Source: Desulfovibrio sp.
GTDB taxonomy: Bacteria; Desulfobacterota; Desulfovibrionia; Desulfovibrionales; Desulfovibrionaceae
Length of the DNA stretch: 13,586 bases
Assembly (NCBI GenBank): GCA_020217165.1
Contig: JAIWOE010000030.1
Location: forward strand, 1-13,586
Reading direction: 5' to 3'
Shown: positions 1 through 8,184 of the stretch, piece by piece
Layout: each line of letters begins with the position of its first letter
How positions within the stretch are numbered: position 1 is the first letter of the stretch
Position numbers and translations under genes: made by a program
The notes under the pieces: model-generated
Seen by the model: only the letters and a program-made list of their open reading frames with translations
The model's database searches: none
What the model was told of the DNA's origin: nothing

Positions 1-228
1 GCCAACCTGCAGGCCTCCTGGGTGACCATGGGGCCGCAGGTGGGACAACTGGCACTCTTGTTCGGCGCCAACGACCTCGGCTCCACCATGCTGGAAGAAA
101 ATGTGGTGGCTGCCGCCGGCACCGCCTTCACCATGCAGGAACAGGAACTGCGAGACCTGGCCGCCGCCGCCGGCTTCACCCCCTGCCGGCGGGATCAGGC
201 CTATGGCCTTCTGGAGCAGCAAGCATGA
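1..228 (+). CDS. mqnC: MqnC, cyclic dehypoxanthine futalosine synthase, C-terminal fragment
   Basis: The frame is open from the first base of the window, so only the last 75 residues are visible. They carry the C-terminal signature of the radical-SAM enzyme MqnC: an ASWVT segment followed by GxxVGQLALLFGANDLGST and EENVV, then an AGFTPxxRD tail. MqnE, the other radical-SAM enzyme of the pathway, has a related but different end (DD.DGT and EEKI in place of ND.GST and EENVV), so MqnC is preferred. MqnC cyclises dehypoxanthine futalosine in the cytoplasm to the spiro compound that becomes 1,4-dihydroxy-6-naphthoate, a menaquinone precursor. The catalytic CxxxCxxC part lies outside the window. 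The TGA stop overlaps the ATG of mqnA in an ATGA, which indicates translational coupling. Confidence 0.9.
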   Translation, partial: ANLQASWVTMGPQVGQLALLFGANDLGSTMLEENVVAAAGTAFTMQEQELRDLAAAAGFTPCRRDQAYGLLEQQA

Positions 229-1079
229 CCCCTCCCACCCGCCTGGGCCGCATCGAATACGTGAACGTGGCCCCCATCTATTACCCCCTGGAGGCCGGGT
301 GGCTGCCGCACCACTGCGCCATGCGTTCTGGCACGCCAGCCCAGTGCAACCAGCTGTTGCGGGCCGAGGAGGTGGACGTCTCCTCCATTTCTTCCATTGA
401 ATACGCCCGCGCTCCCGAGCGCTACCTGCTGCTGCCGGGGTTGGCCATTGCCAGCTTTGGTCCTGTGGGCAGCGTGCTGTTGTTCTCCAGCGTGCCCCTG
501 GAGGCCCTGCGGGACCAGGCCATCCTGGTCACCGCGGCCACCCACACCTCTGCCGCCTTGCTGCAATTGTTGCTGACGCAACGGTTTGGCGCCTGCCCGC
601 CCCTGGTGCACGCCGAGGGTGGCATCCGCAAATCCCTGGATGCCGGCCAGTGCCCGGCCGCTGCCCTGGCCATTGGCGACGAGGCCCTGGTGCTGGCCCG
701 CAACCCCTGCTTTTCCCATACCTATGACCTTGGGGCCATGTGGCGCGAGGCCACGGGCCTGCCCTTTGTCTTTGGCCTGTGGGCCGCCCGGCGCGACTGG
801 GCCCTGGCCCATCCGCAGGAAGCCGCCCGCGTGGCCCGGCTGCTCTGCGAATCCAGGGACCTGGGCCTGGCCCGCCTGGATGCGGTGATTGACGCCACCC
901 AGCACCGCACCACCCGCAGCAAGGAGTATCTCCTGAACTACTTCCATTGCCTGCGCCTGACCCTGCGCGACGAGGAATTTGCCGGCCTGCAACGATTCTT
1001 CCAGCTCTTGCACGATCATGCCATGCTGCCGGCCCTGCCATGCATCGAATTTCTGGACATGCACCCTGTGGAGTGCTAG
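225..1079 (+). CDS. mqnA: MqnA, chorismate dehydratase (futalosine pathway)
   Basis: This 284-residue protein, of normal family length, matches the MqnA pattern along its whole length. It has an early RIEYVNVAPIYYPLE (family: R-I-x-Y-x-N-x-x-P), then EVDVSSISSIEYAR near residues 49-62, LFSSVPLEALR, an AALAIGDEAL segment, and DLGAMWREATGLPFVFGLWAAR in the second half. The fold is that of a periplasmic-binding-protein-like enzyme acting in the cytoplasm. It dehydrates chorismate to 3-[(1-carboxyvinyl)oxy]benzoate, the first committed step of the futalosine route to menaquinone. The start is set by an ATGA overlap with mqnC and a GGAG about 8 bases upstream. A nine-base gap separates it from mqnX. 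MqnD is a paralogue of the same fold, but the YVN start, the SIEY segment and the neighbours fit MqnA better. Confidence 0.9.
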   Translation: MTPPTRLGRIEYVNVAPIYYPLEAGWLPHHCAMRSGTPAQCNQLLRAEEVDVSSISSIEYARAPERYLLLPGLAIASFGPVGSVLLFSSVPLEALRDQAILVTAATHTSAALLQLLLTQRFGACPPLVHAEGGIRKSLDAGQCPAAALAIGDEALVLARNPCFSHTYDLGAMWREATGLPFVFGLWAARRDWALAHPQEAARVARLLCESRDLGLARLDAVIDATQHRTTRSKEYLLNYFHCLRLTLRDEEFAGLQRFFQLLHDHAMLPALPCIEFLDMHPVEC

Positions 1080-1088
1080 GCCCGCACC

Positions 1089-2261
1089 ATGGCCACACTG
1101 CTGCGCGCCAGACGCGCCCTGACCTTGCAGCCGGGCCGGCCGGTCATCGAAGACGCCGCCCTCGTCGTCGGCGAGGACGGACTCATCCATGATGTCGGCA
1201 CCTGGACGCAGCTGCAGAAATCCTGGTCCTTCCCCACCGTCTGCGTCCAGGACATGGGCGAAGTGGACCTGGTTCCCGGCCCCCTGAATGCCCATACCCA
1301 CCTGGAGCTCTCCCATACCCTGGGCCGAACCCGCCTGGGTCAGGGCTTCGGGGCCTGGCTTAACAGCCTGCTGGCCCTGGATCAGAAAGGCATCCCCCCT
1401 GCGTTTCTGCACGACGCCTGTCACAGCATGACCCTGGCCGGCACCGCCTTTGTGGCCGATGTCACCTCCCGGCACCCCACGCTGGTGGCCGAGGCCCTGA
1501 CCCAGGGCATGCTGGACGGACACCTGTTCTTGGAGATGATTGGACAGGCCCCCCTGGACCCGGCTGTCCTGGACCCGGCTGCCCTGCCGCTCCTGCCTTC
1601 CCAGGCAGCCGGCGGGCACCTGACCATGAGCCTCATGGGCCACGCGCCCTATTCCACCAGCGCCCCGCGGTTGCAGGCGGCCAAGGCCTGGAACCATGAG
1701 CGCGGCCTGCCCTTCTGCCTGCACCTGGCCGAGCACCAGGAGGAACGTGAATTCCTGCGCCACGGGACGGGCATGCTGGCGGATTTGGTCCTGGGCACGC
1801 TGCTCCCCGACACATGGACCCCGCCGCGCACGTCCAGCGTCGCCTACGCCAACTCCCTGGGACTGCTGGACCATCGCACCCTGGCCGTGCACTGCGTGCA
1901 GCTGGAAGGGGAGGACATCGCCACCCTCAAGGCCGGCGGAACCACCGTGTGCCTGTGTCCGCGCAGCAATGCCGCCATCGGCGTGGGCCGCGCGCCGGTG
2001 GAGGCCCTGCGCGCCGCCGGGGTTCCCCTGTGCCTGGGTACGGACGGCCTGTGTTCCACCCCGAGCCTCAATGTCCTGGACGAGTTGGCCTTCCTGCTGC
2101 CCCAGCTTGATCCGGCCCCGGGCCTGCTGGAGGCCCTGGGCTGGCTGACCACCGAACCCGCGCGGTTCTTCGGGGTTTCCCACAAATGGGGGATGATTGC
2201 CCCTGGCCGGCCGTCCCGGCTGGGCATCCTGCCGGCCGCCCTGCGGGACGCCCCCCTCTGA
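1089..2261 (+). CDS. mqnX: MqnX, aminodeoxyfutalosine deaminase (amidohydrolase)
   Basis: This 390-residue amidohydrolase-superfamily enzyme shows the metal ligands in order: H69-x-H71 in PGPLNAHTHLELSH, H212 in a HLAEHQEE motif, H268 in AVHCVQL, and D319 in LGTDGLCSTPSLNVLDEL. The SxPSLN..DEL motif is shared with adenosine/SAH/guanine-type deaminases. Between mqnA and mqnB it is best read as MqnX, which deaminates aminodeoxyfutalosine to futalosine. A general adenosine/SAH deaminase is the alternative, and the operon context argues against it. No strong Shine-Dalgarno lies before the ATG, only a weak AGG about 9 bases away, so coupling to mqnA is likely. Its TGA shares its A with the mqnB ATG. 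Confidence 0.86.
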   Translation: MATLLRARRALTLQPGRPVIEDAALVVGEDGLIHDVGTWTQLQKSWSFPTVCVQDMGEVDLVPGPLNAHTHLELSHTLGRTRLGQGFGAWLNSLLALDQKGIPPAFLHDACHSMTLAGTAFVADVTSRHPTLVAEALTQGMLDGHLFLEMIGQAPLDPAVLDPAALPLLPSQAAGGHLTMSLMGHAPYSTSAPRLQAAKAWNHERGLPFCLHLAEHQEEREFLRHGTGMLADLVLGTLLPDTWTPPRTSSVAYANSLGLLDHRTLAVHCVQLEGEDIATLKAGGTTVCLCPRSNAAIGVGRAPVEALRAAGVPLCLGTDGLCSTPSLNVLDELAFLLPQLDPAPGLLEALGWLTTEPARFFGVSHKWGMIAPGRPSRLGILPAALRDAPL

Positions 2262-3010
2262 TGCCCGACCCGATGCCTCACCTGACACCTGAACGCCCTC
2301 CCCTGCTCCTCCTCGCGGCCACGGCCATGGAGCTGGCCGCCTTCCTGCGGCACACGAGCCTGGCCATGTATTCCGTGACTCCGCCGACTGCGGGTCAGTC
2401 CATCCTAAAGGATACCTGCGTGCTTGCCGCGTGCGGCGTGGGGCCGGTGAATGCCGCCCTGGCAGCCGGCCGCCTGCTGGAACGACATGCCCCGCGCGGC
2501 GTCATCCTGGTGGGCATTGCCGGCAGCTTTGACACCGTGCGCCACCCCCTGGGCAGCGTCCGGCTGGTTGTGGAAGAGATCTGGCCGGAATACGGCATCG
2601 CCGGCGCGCGCGGGGTGCATGCCCGGGCCCTGGGGTTTCCGCAGGCCGAGATCCACGGCGAACCCGTCTGGGACCGCCTGGCCTGGGACGCCATGGCCGA
2701 CGCCAGCGCCCTGGGCGTGAATCCATCCCACATCCCCGCGGCCCGAGGCCTCACCGTGGCCGGCGTGACCGGCACACCGCGACGCGCCGCAGCCATGGCC
2801 CGCCGCTTTCAGCCGGATCTGGAACACATGGAAGGCTTTCCCGTGGCTCTGGCCTGCCGCCTGGCCGGCGTGGCCTTTGTCCAGCTGCGCAGTGTCTCCA
2901 ACCCCGTGGGGGTACGGGACAAACGCGCCTGGGACATCCCGGGCGCCCTGGCGGCGCTGGCCGAAACGGGCAGGGACCTGGGAAGGAGCGGGCTGTTTTC
3001 GGAGGGATGA
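2261..3010 (+). CDS. mqnB: MqnB, futalosine hydrolase
   Basis: This 249-residue protein belongs to the nucleoside-phosphorylase/MTAN fold family. Visible are an early ATAMELAAF with a candidate catalytic-loop Glu near residue 24, GVGPVNAALAAGRLL (residues 59-73), VILVGIAGSF (81-90), EHMEGFPVALAC (188-199) and QLRSVSNPVGVRD (208-220). The last two are hallmarks of futalosine hydrolase. The enzyme removes hypoxanthine from futalosine to give the MqnC substrate. I chose the ATG at 2261 because it overlaps the mqnX stop as TGATG. A longer upstream frame would run deep into mqnX with no start signal. It is slightly longer than many MqnB proteins through its N-terminus. It ends 13 bases from the convergent ahbA/B-type gene, and no terminator is visible between them. 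Confidence 0.88.
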   Translation: MPDPMPHLTPERPPLLLLAATAMELAAFLRHTSLAMYSVTPPTAGQSILKDTCVLAACGVGPVNAALAAGRLLERHAPRGVILVGIAGSFDTVRHPLGSVRLVVEEIWPEYGIAGARGVHARALGFPQAEIHGEPVWDRLAWDAMADASALGVNPSHIPAARGLTVAGVTGTPRRAAAMARRFQPDLEHMEGFPVALACRLAGVAFVQLRSVSNPVGVRDKRAWDIPGALAALAETGRDLGRSGLFSEG

Positions 3011-3023
3011 CCCGTCCGGCTCC

Positions 3024-3515
3024 CTACTCTTCCTGCATCCGAAAGTCCACGCGAATCTTGAACAATTTCTTGGCGGGAAGATTGAGGATCTGCAGCCCCG
3101 TGGCGGCAGAGAGTTCGTCCAGGGTCCGGCAGACGTCTTCCCAGCTGGGGCCAATGAGGGTGAACCAGACGTTGTAGTCGTGCTGGCGCAAATAGTTGTG
3201 GGTGGTGCCGGGCAGGGCGTTGACCCGGGCGATGAAGTCCTCCAGCTGCGCCGGCGGCACCTTGGCGGCGCACAGGGTGGACCGGAATCCCAGGGCCCGG
3301 GACTGGAAATTGGCCCCCAGCCGGCGGATGACCTTCAGGGCCTTGAGTCGGCGCACCCGGGCCAGGGCTTCGGCCTCGGTCAGCCCCAGGGCCTCACCCA
3401 GGGTCAGATACGGCCGCGGCGTGAGGGGGAAGGCCGTCTGGATGATGTCCAGCAGCCGCTTGTCCACATCGTCCATGAGCGGGCCCTGATGTACGCCTGC
3501 AGCAACAGCTTCCAT
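3024..3515 (-). CDS. ahbA/B: Siroheme decarboxylase subunit (AhbA/AhbB, Lrp/AsnC-like)
   Basis: This 163-residue protein has an N-terminal Lrp-type winged-helix (DDVDKRLLDIIQ, then VIRRLGANFQSRALGF) and an AsnC-like C-terminal domain. The heme-pathway-specific GTTHNYLRQHDYNVWFTLIGP sits in the middle, and it ends LFKIRVDFRM. That HNYLR...NVWFTL signature marks NirDLGH/AhbAB siroheme decarboxylases rather than DNA-binding regulators. The enzyme removes two acetate carboxyls from siroheme to give 12,18-didecarboxysiroheme. I chose the start at 3515 for an upstream GGGTGAG four bases from the ATG; the alternative at 3476 (MDDVDKRLL) gives 150 residues and starts exactly where Lrp-like proteins usually do. 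Only one subunit is visible, and characterised Desulfovibrio enzymes are AhbA/AhbB pairs. I cannot tell A from B. It lies 98 bases after ahbD, separated by a stem-loop. Confidence 0.85.
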   Translation of the reverse strand: MEAVAAGVHQGPLMDDVDKRLLDIIQTAFPLTPRPYLTLGEALGLTEAEALARVRRLKALKVIRRLGANFQSRALGFRSTLCAAKVPPAQLEDFIARVNALPGTTHNYLRQHDYNVWFTLIGPSWEDVCRTLDELSAATGLQILNLPAKKLFKIRVDFRMQEE

Positions 3516-3556
3516 GCAACTCACCCAACCCCGTATAGAATCCTTGAAAGGGTGTT

Positions 3557-3590
3557 CGGGGGAACCCCTTCTGCAGAACGGCCTCCCCCG
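3557..3590 (-). other. Intercistronic stem-loop between ahbD and ahbA/B
   Basis: Seven-base arms CGGGGGA and TCCCCCG enclose a 20-base loop that itself contains the perfect palindrome TTCTGCAGAA (3569-3578). No U-run follows on the minus strand, so it is not a standard intrinsic terminator. By position it could stabilise or separate the ahbC-hemB-ahbD message from the last gene, or attenuate it. That is inference from structure alone. Confidence 0.45.
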
Positions 3591-3613
3591 ATATGCTTTC
3601 GCCTTGTCGTTCC

Positions 3614-4794
3614 CTACAGCGCCTTGCACAGGCGCTTGGGAGTGTAGGAGCAGAGGGGCTCCTCGGCCATGTAATTACCGGCCATGGTATAAGCCCGGGC
3701 CCGGCAGCCACCGCAGACGCGGTGGAATTCGCAGGGGCCGCACTTGCCTTCGTAGTCCGAGGGCGTGCGAAACTGCTTGAACTGGGGCGAAGTACGCCAG
3801 ATCTCCGGGAAGGGCTTCTGCGTGATGTCCCCGCAGTTCAGGTCCAGATAGCCGCACGGTTGGACGACGCCCACATGCGAGATGAAGCAGAATCCCGTGC
3901 CGCCCAGGCAGCCGCGGGTCATGGCGTCCATGCCAAAGTTCTCCCGGTCCACGGGCAGGCCTTCCGCCGCAGCGCGCTGGCGCATGATGCGGTAGTAATG
4001 CGGCGCGCAGGTGGCCTTGAGGTGCATGGAGGTGGTTTTGCGGAAATCATAGAACCAGTTGAGCACCTGTTCGTACTCCGTGGCGGCAATCACCTGATCC
4101 GCCATCCCGGCGGCCCGGCCCGTGGGCACCAGCAGGAAAATGTGCCAGGCCTTGGCCCCCAGGGAATCCGCCAGGGTGTAAATCTCCTTGAATTGATGGA
4201 GATTGTCCTTGGTGACGGTGGTGTTGATCTGGAACTCAACCCCGGCGTCCGTCAGGTACTGAATGCCGCGCATGGCTGCCTCGAAGGCGCCGGGCACGCC
4301 ACGGAATTCGTCGTGGGTGGCGGCGTCGGGGCCGTCGATGGAGATGGAGCAGCGCTGGATGCCCGCGGCCTTGAGCTTGGCCACGTTCTCCGGCGTGAGC
4401 AGGGTGCCGTTGGGGGCCATGACGCAGCGCAGGCCCTGGTCCGAGGCATGCCTGACCAGCTCGAAGATGTCCGCCCGCAACAGGGGTTCGCCGCCGGTGA
4501 AGATGATGATGGGGTCGCCCACCTGTTTGAAGCTGTCGATGAGGGCCTTGGCTGCGTCGGTGGAGAGCTCGCCGGGGTACGGTTCCATGTGCGCCTCGGC
4601 CCGGCAGTGCTTGCAGGCGAGGTTGCAGCTGCGGGTGAGCTCCCAGGCCACCAGCCGGCACAGGGGGGAACCGTCTTCCAGCGTCTGGGGCATGGCCTTG
4701 GGCATACCGCCCGGATGGCTCCCCAGGTGGCTCCCCGGGTGGCCCCCCGGATGGCCGCCAGGATGGCCAGACGGATTGTCGGAATGAGGATGCG

Positions 4795-4798
<4 letters not shown>
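3614..4798 (-). CDS. ahbD: AhbD, radical-SAM heme synthase (Fe-coproporphyrin III oxidative decarboxylase)
   Basis: This 394-residue radical-SAM protein has the C58-x3-C62-x2-C65 cluster motif in [12 protein letters not shown] and a [12 protein letters not shown]-binding segment. [19 protein letters not shown] follows, with a Cys-rich C-terminal region (C353, C356, C362, C365, C383) for an auxiliary iron-sulfur cluster. AhbD oxidatively decarboxylates the two propionates of Fe-coproporphyrin III to the vinyls of heme b. I separate it from its paralogue AhbC by the [19 protein letters not shown] start, the [12 protein letters not shown] segment and the GGCRARAY end. The ATG overlaps the hemB stop as ATGA. 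The N-terminus carries an unusual His-Pro-Gly repeat (residues 11-30). M32 downstream of the repeat is a possible alternative start, with no better ribosome site. Confidence 0.9.
4709..4768 (-). repeat. Five 12-base tandem repeats encoding (G/S)-H-P-G in AhbD
   Basis: Codons 11-30 of ahbD are five consecutive four-codon units reading [16 protein letters not shown] and SHPG. Codons vary between units (CAT/CAC, CCT/CCG, GGC/GGG), so the protein repeat is kept despite synonymous drift. With H3 and H5 this makes a His-rich N-terminal tail ahead of the catalytic domain, which begins near residue 46. Metal or heme binding is a possible role but only an inference. Confidence 0.85.
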
Positions 4799-5790
<992 letters not shown>

Positions 5791-5792
5791 GG

Positions 5793-6980
5793 CTACTCCT
5801 GGGGACGGATCTCGTCGTCGGTGAGGTAGCAGGCCGGATCCTGCGCCCAGACATCACCGTAGTAGGCTTCCGCACGGCAGCGGAAGTTGCCGCCGCAGAT
5901 GTTCAGGAAGCGACAGGTGGCGCACCGGCCACCCACGTACGGCTTTTTGTCCTTGAGTTTGGCCAGCAGTTCGATGTTCGGATCGTCCCAGATTTCGGAA
6001 AACGGCCGTTCCAGCACGTTGCCGAAGGTGTGGTTGCGCCAGAACTGGTCCGGGTGCACCTGCCCGTCCCAGGAAATGCAGCCAATGCCGCGGCCGGTGG
6101 AGTTGCCCTCGTTGAATTGCAGCAGCTCCATGACGCGGGCGGCGCGCTCGGGGTCTTCCCGGAGCATGCGGAAGTAGACGTACGGGCCGTCGGCGTGGTT
6201 GTCCACGGTCAGCACTTCCTTTTCCTTGCCCTTGTCGTGCAGGGCGCGGGTGCGGTCCATGATCAGGTCCACCACGGCGCGGGTCTGGGCGTGGTCCAGG
6301 TCCTCTTCGATCAACTCGTTGCCGCGGCCGGCGTACACCAGGTGGTAGAAACAGATGCGGGGGATGTCGCGTTCTTCGATGATGTCGAAGAGTTTGGGCA
6401 CTTCCTGCACGTTGCGCTTGTTGATGGTAAAGCGCAGCCCCACCTTGAGGCCTTCGTTCTGGCAGTTCTCAATGCCCTGCATGGCCGCCTGGAAGGAGCC
6501 GGGCACGGCGCGGAACTTGTCATGAATCTCCTCGCCACCGTCCAGGGAAATGCCCACGTAGGAGAGGCCCACTTCCTTGAGCTCGCGGGCTTTTTCCTTG
6601 GTGATGAGGGTACCGTTGGTGGAGATGACCGCCCGCATGCCCTTGGAAACGGCATGGTGGGCCAGTTCCACCAGATCCTTGCGCACCAGGGGCTCGCCGC
6701 CGGAAAAGAGCATCACCGGCGCGCCGTAGGCGGCCAGGTCGTCAATGATTTCCTTGCCCTTTTCGGTGGAAATCTGGTCCTTGCCCTGTTCTTCCAGCGC
6801 CTTGGCGTAGCAGTGCACGCACTTGAGGTTGCAGCGGCGGGTCATGTTCCAGACCACCACCGGCTTTTTATCCTTGGAAAACTGGAGCAGGTGCGAGGGG
6901 AGTTTGCCGGAATGGCGGCCGTAGCGCAGGGCGTCGGAGGGCTCTACCTGGCCGCAATAGAGTTTGGATATGCCGATCAT
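5793..6980 (-). CDS. ahbC: AhbC, radical-SAM 12,18-didecarboxysiroheme deacetylase
   Basis: This 395-residue radical-SAM protein starts [20 protein letters not shown], typical of AhbC. It has C50-x3-C54-x2-C57 in [15 protein letters not shown], then [13 protein letters not shown] and [22 protein letters not shown]-terminal Cys set (C353, C356, C362, C368, C384) likely binds an auxiliary cluster. AhbC removes the remaining acetate side chains of 12,18-didecarboxysiroheme, leaving methyls and giving Fe-coproporphyrin III. The start at 6980 is fixed by AAGGAG five bases upstream, and the 37 residues the frame could add upstream do not resemble the family. It is the first gene of the heme operon, and a candidate promoter with an FNR-type box lies upstream. 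AhbC rather than AhbD is called from the N-terminus and the [14 protein letters not shown] end. Confidence 0.9.
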   Translation of the reverse strand: MIGISKLYCGQVEPSDALRYGRHSGKLPSHLLQFSKDKKPVVVWNMTRRCNLKCVHCYAKALEEQGKDQISTEKGKEIIDDLAAYGAPVMLFSGGEPLVRKDLVELAHHAVSKGMRAVISTNGTLITKEKARELKEVGLSYVGISLDGGEEIHDKFRAVPGSFQAAMQGIENCQNEGLKVGLRFTINKRNVQEVPKLFDIIEERDIPRICFYHLVYAGRGNELIEEDLDHAQTRAVVDLIMDRTRALHDKGKEKEVLTVDNHADGPYVYFRMLREDPERAARVMELLQFNEGNSTGRGIGCISWDGQVHPDQFWRNHTFGNVLERPFSEIWDDPNIELLAKLKDKKPYVGGRCATCRFLNICGGNFRCRAEAYYGDVWAQDPACYLTDDEIRPQE

Positions 6981-7050
6981 GAGGTCTCCTTGGGAAAGGC
7001 AGTCCTTACCCCAATGCGCGGGAAAACGCCAGCACCGGGGGGACGCGAAC

Positions 7051-7078
7051 ATGATAAGGCCCGTGGGGGGAATGGCAA
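7051..7078 (-). promoter_or_regulatory. Candidate sigma70 promoter of the ahbC-hemB-ahbD operon
   Basis: On the minus strand TTGCCA (7078-7073, 5 of 6 consensus) and TATCAT (7056-7051, 5 of 6) are separated by 16 bases. The predicted start of transcription is near 7044, giving a leader of about 64 bases before the ahbC ATG. This is read by eye and not experimentally supported. Confidence 0.6.
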
Positions 7079-7099
7079 GCGCCGACGGCATGGGCGGCG

Positions 7100-7113
7100 T
7101 TGATTGCGATCAA
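7100..7113. promoter_or_regulatory. Perfect FNR-type box TTGATTGCGATCAA
   Basis: This matches TTGAT-N4-ATCAA exactly. Its centre (7106.5) is about -62 from the predicted ahbC start on the minus strand and -41.5 from the predicted transporter start (about 7148) on the plus strand. These are the classic class I and class II activator spacings. The Crp/Fnr-family protein encoded at 8874-8185 has the matching recognition-helix residues. Confidence 0.75.
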
Positions 7114-7141
7114 TGACCGTCAGGCCCTGCAGGGCTATGGT
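7113..7141 (+). promoter_or_regulatory. Candidate promoter of the BASS/ACR3-like transporter
   Basis: ATGACC (7113-7118, 4 of 6) and TATGGT (7136-7141, 4 of 6) are 17 bases apart. The weak -35 abuts the right half of the FNR-type box, as in activator-dependent class II promoters. The predicted start is near 7148 and the leader is short. Confidence 0.45.
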
Positions 7142-7181
7142 ACGCCTGAAATCAACAACCCCGCTGCCCAAGGAGGCCCCC

Positions 7182-8177
7182 ATGTGGACCCTGTTGCAAC
7201 GCATCACCAGAAACCTTGTCCTGGCCATCCCTGCCATGATGCTCCTGGGTCTGGCCTACGGCCTGGTGGCTGACGCCCGCTGGCTCAAGTCCCTCATCAT
7301 CCCCTTCACCTTTTTGATGGTCTATCCCATGATGGTGACCCTCAAAATCCGCCAGGTCTTCGAAGGGGGCGACATCAAGGCCCAGGTGGCGACCCAGGCC
7401 ATCAATTTTCTGGTCATTCCTTTCTTGACCTATGGGGTGGGGCGGATCTTTTTTGCCGATCAGCCTTACATGGCCCTGGGGCTGCTGCTGGCCGGCCTGG
7501 TGCCCACCAGTGGCATGACCATTTCCTGGACCGGCTTTGCCAAGGGGAACGTGGCCGCGGCGGTGAAGATGACCGTCATCGGCCTCACCCTGGGGTCCCT
7601 GGCCACGCCGATGTACGTGATGGCTCTCATGGGCGCGTCCATTGATGTGAACGTGGGCATGGTGCTGACGCAGATTTTGCTCATCGTCTTCGTGCCCATG
7701 CTTCTGGGCGCCATCACCCAGCAGGTCCTGGTGCAGCGTTTTGGCCGGGAGGCATTCCAGAAGGAGATTGGCCCCAGATTCCCGGCCCTCTCCACCCTGG
7801 GCGTGCTGGGCATCGTGTTCGTGGCCCTGGCCCTGAAGGCGAACACCCTGGTGGAGTCGCCGGGGTTGTTGCTGCGCATCCTGCTGCCCCTGGCCCTGCT
7901 GTATGCCTTCAATTACGTGCTGAGCACCGTGGCGGCCCGGACGTTGCTGCCGCGAGGAGACGCCATCGCCATGGTGTACGGCACGGTCATGCGCAATTTG
8001 TCCATTGCCCTGGCCATTGCCATCAACGCCTTTGGCGAGCAGGGGTCGGATGCAGCCCTGGTGTTGGCCCTGGCATACATCATCCAGGTGCAGTCCGCGG
8101 CGTGGTACGTCAAATATACCAATCGCGTGTTTGGCCCGCCGACGCAGGCACAAGCCATGGCCGGGGCCAAGGCCTGA
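7182..8177 (+). CDS. BASS/ACR3-like membrane transporter (arsenic-resistance or bile acid:sodium symporter family)
   Basis: This 331-residue, strongly hydrophobic protein has about nine or ten membrane segments. An early segment reads LVLAIPAMMLLGLAYGLV, followed by PFTFLMVYPMMVTLK. LLLAGLVPTSGMTISWTGFAKGN spans P108-T109-S110, and MRNLSIALAIAINAFG lies near the C-terminus. This layout is that of the bile acid/sodium symporter (BASS) superfamily, closest in pattern to proteins labelled arsenic-resistance permeases (ACR3). ACR3 pumps normally have a Cys after the Pro in the fourth segment (a PC motif). Here the residue is Thr, so arsenite export is doubtful and the substrate is open. The start at 7182 has AAGGAGG about six bases upstream; frames reaching further upstream lack one. 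It diverges from ahbC and converges on the Crp/Fnr gene, ending seven bases from it. Confidence 0.78.
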   Translation: MWTLLQRITRNLVLAIPAMMLLGLAYGLVADARWLKSLIIPFTFLMVYPMMVTLKIRQVFEGGDIKAQVATQAINFLVIPFLTYGVGRIFFADQPYMALGLLLAGLVPTSGMTISWTGFAKGNVAAAVKMTVIGLTLGSLATPMYVMALMGASIDVNVGMVLTQILLIVFVPMLLGAITQQVLVQRFGREAFQKEIGPRFPALSTLGVLGIVFVALALKANTLVESPGLLLRILLPLALLYAFNYVLSTVAARTLLPRGDAIAMVYGTVMRNLSIALAIAINAFGEQGSDAALVLALAYIIQVQSAAWYVKYTNRVFGPPTQAQAMAGAKA

Positions 8178-8184
8178 CGCCGCC

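Noticed and set aside
201..2288. 695-codon open frame antisense to mqnA/mqnX
   Set aside because: Its product is low-complexity Gly/Gln/Ala-rich with no family pattern, and it lies opposite three clearly real genes. High GC at third positions removes stop codons on the opposite strand.
3024..3515. Lrp/AsnC transcriptional regulator call
   Set aside because: The HNYLR...NVWFTL signature and the operon with ahbC, hemB and ahbD point to siroheme decarboxylase instead of a DNA-binding regulator.
6030..7103. 357-codon frame opposite ahbC
   Set aside because: Shadow of ahbC; Gly/Val/His-rich product without recognisable motifs.
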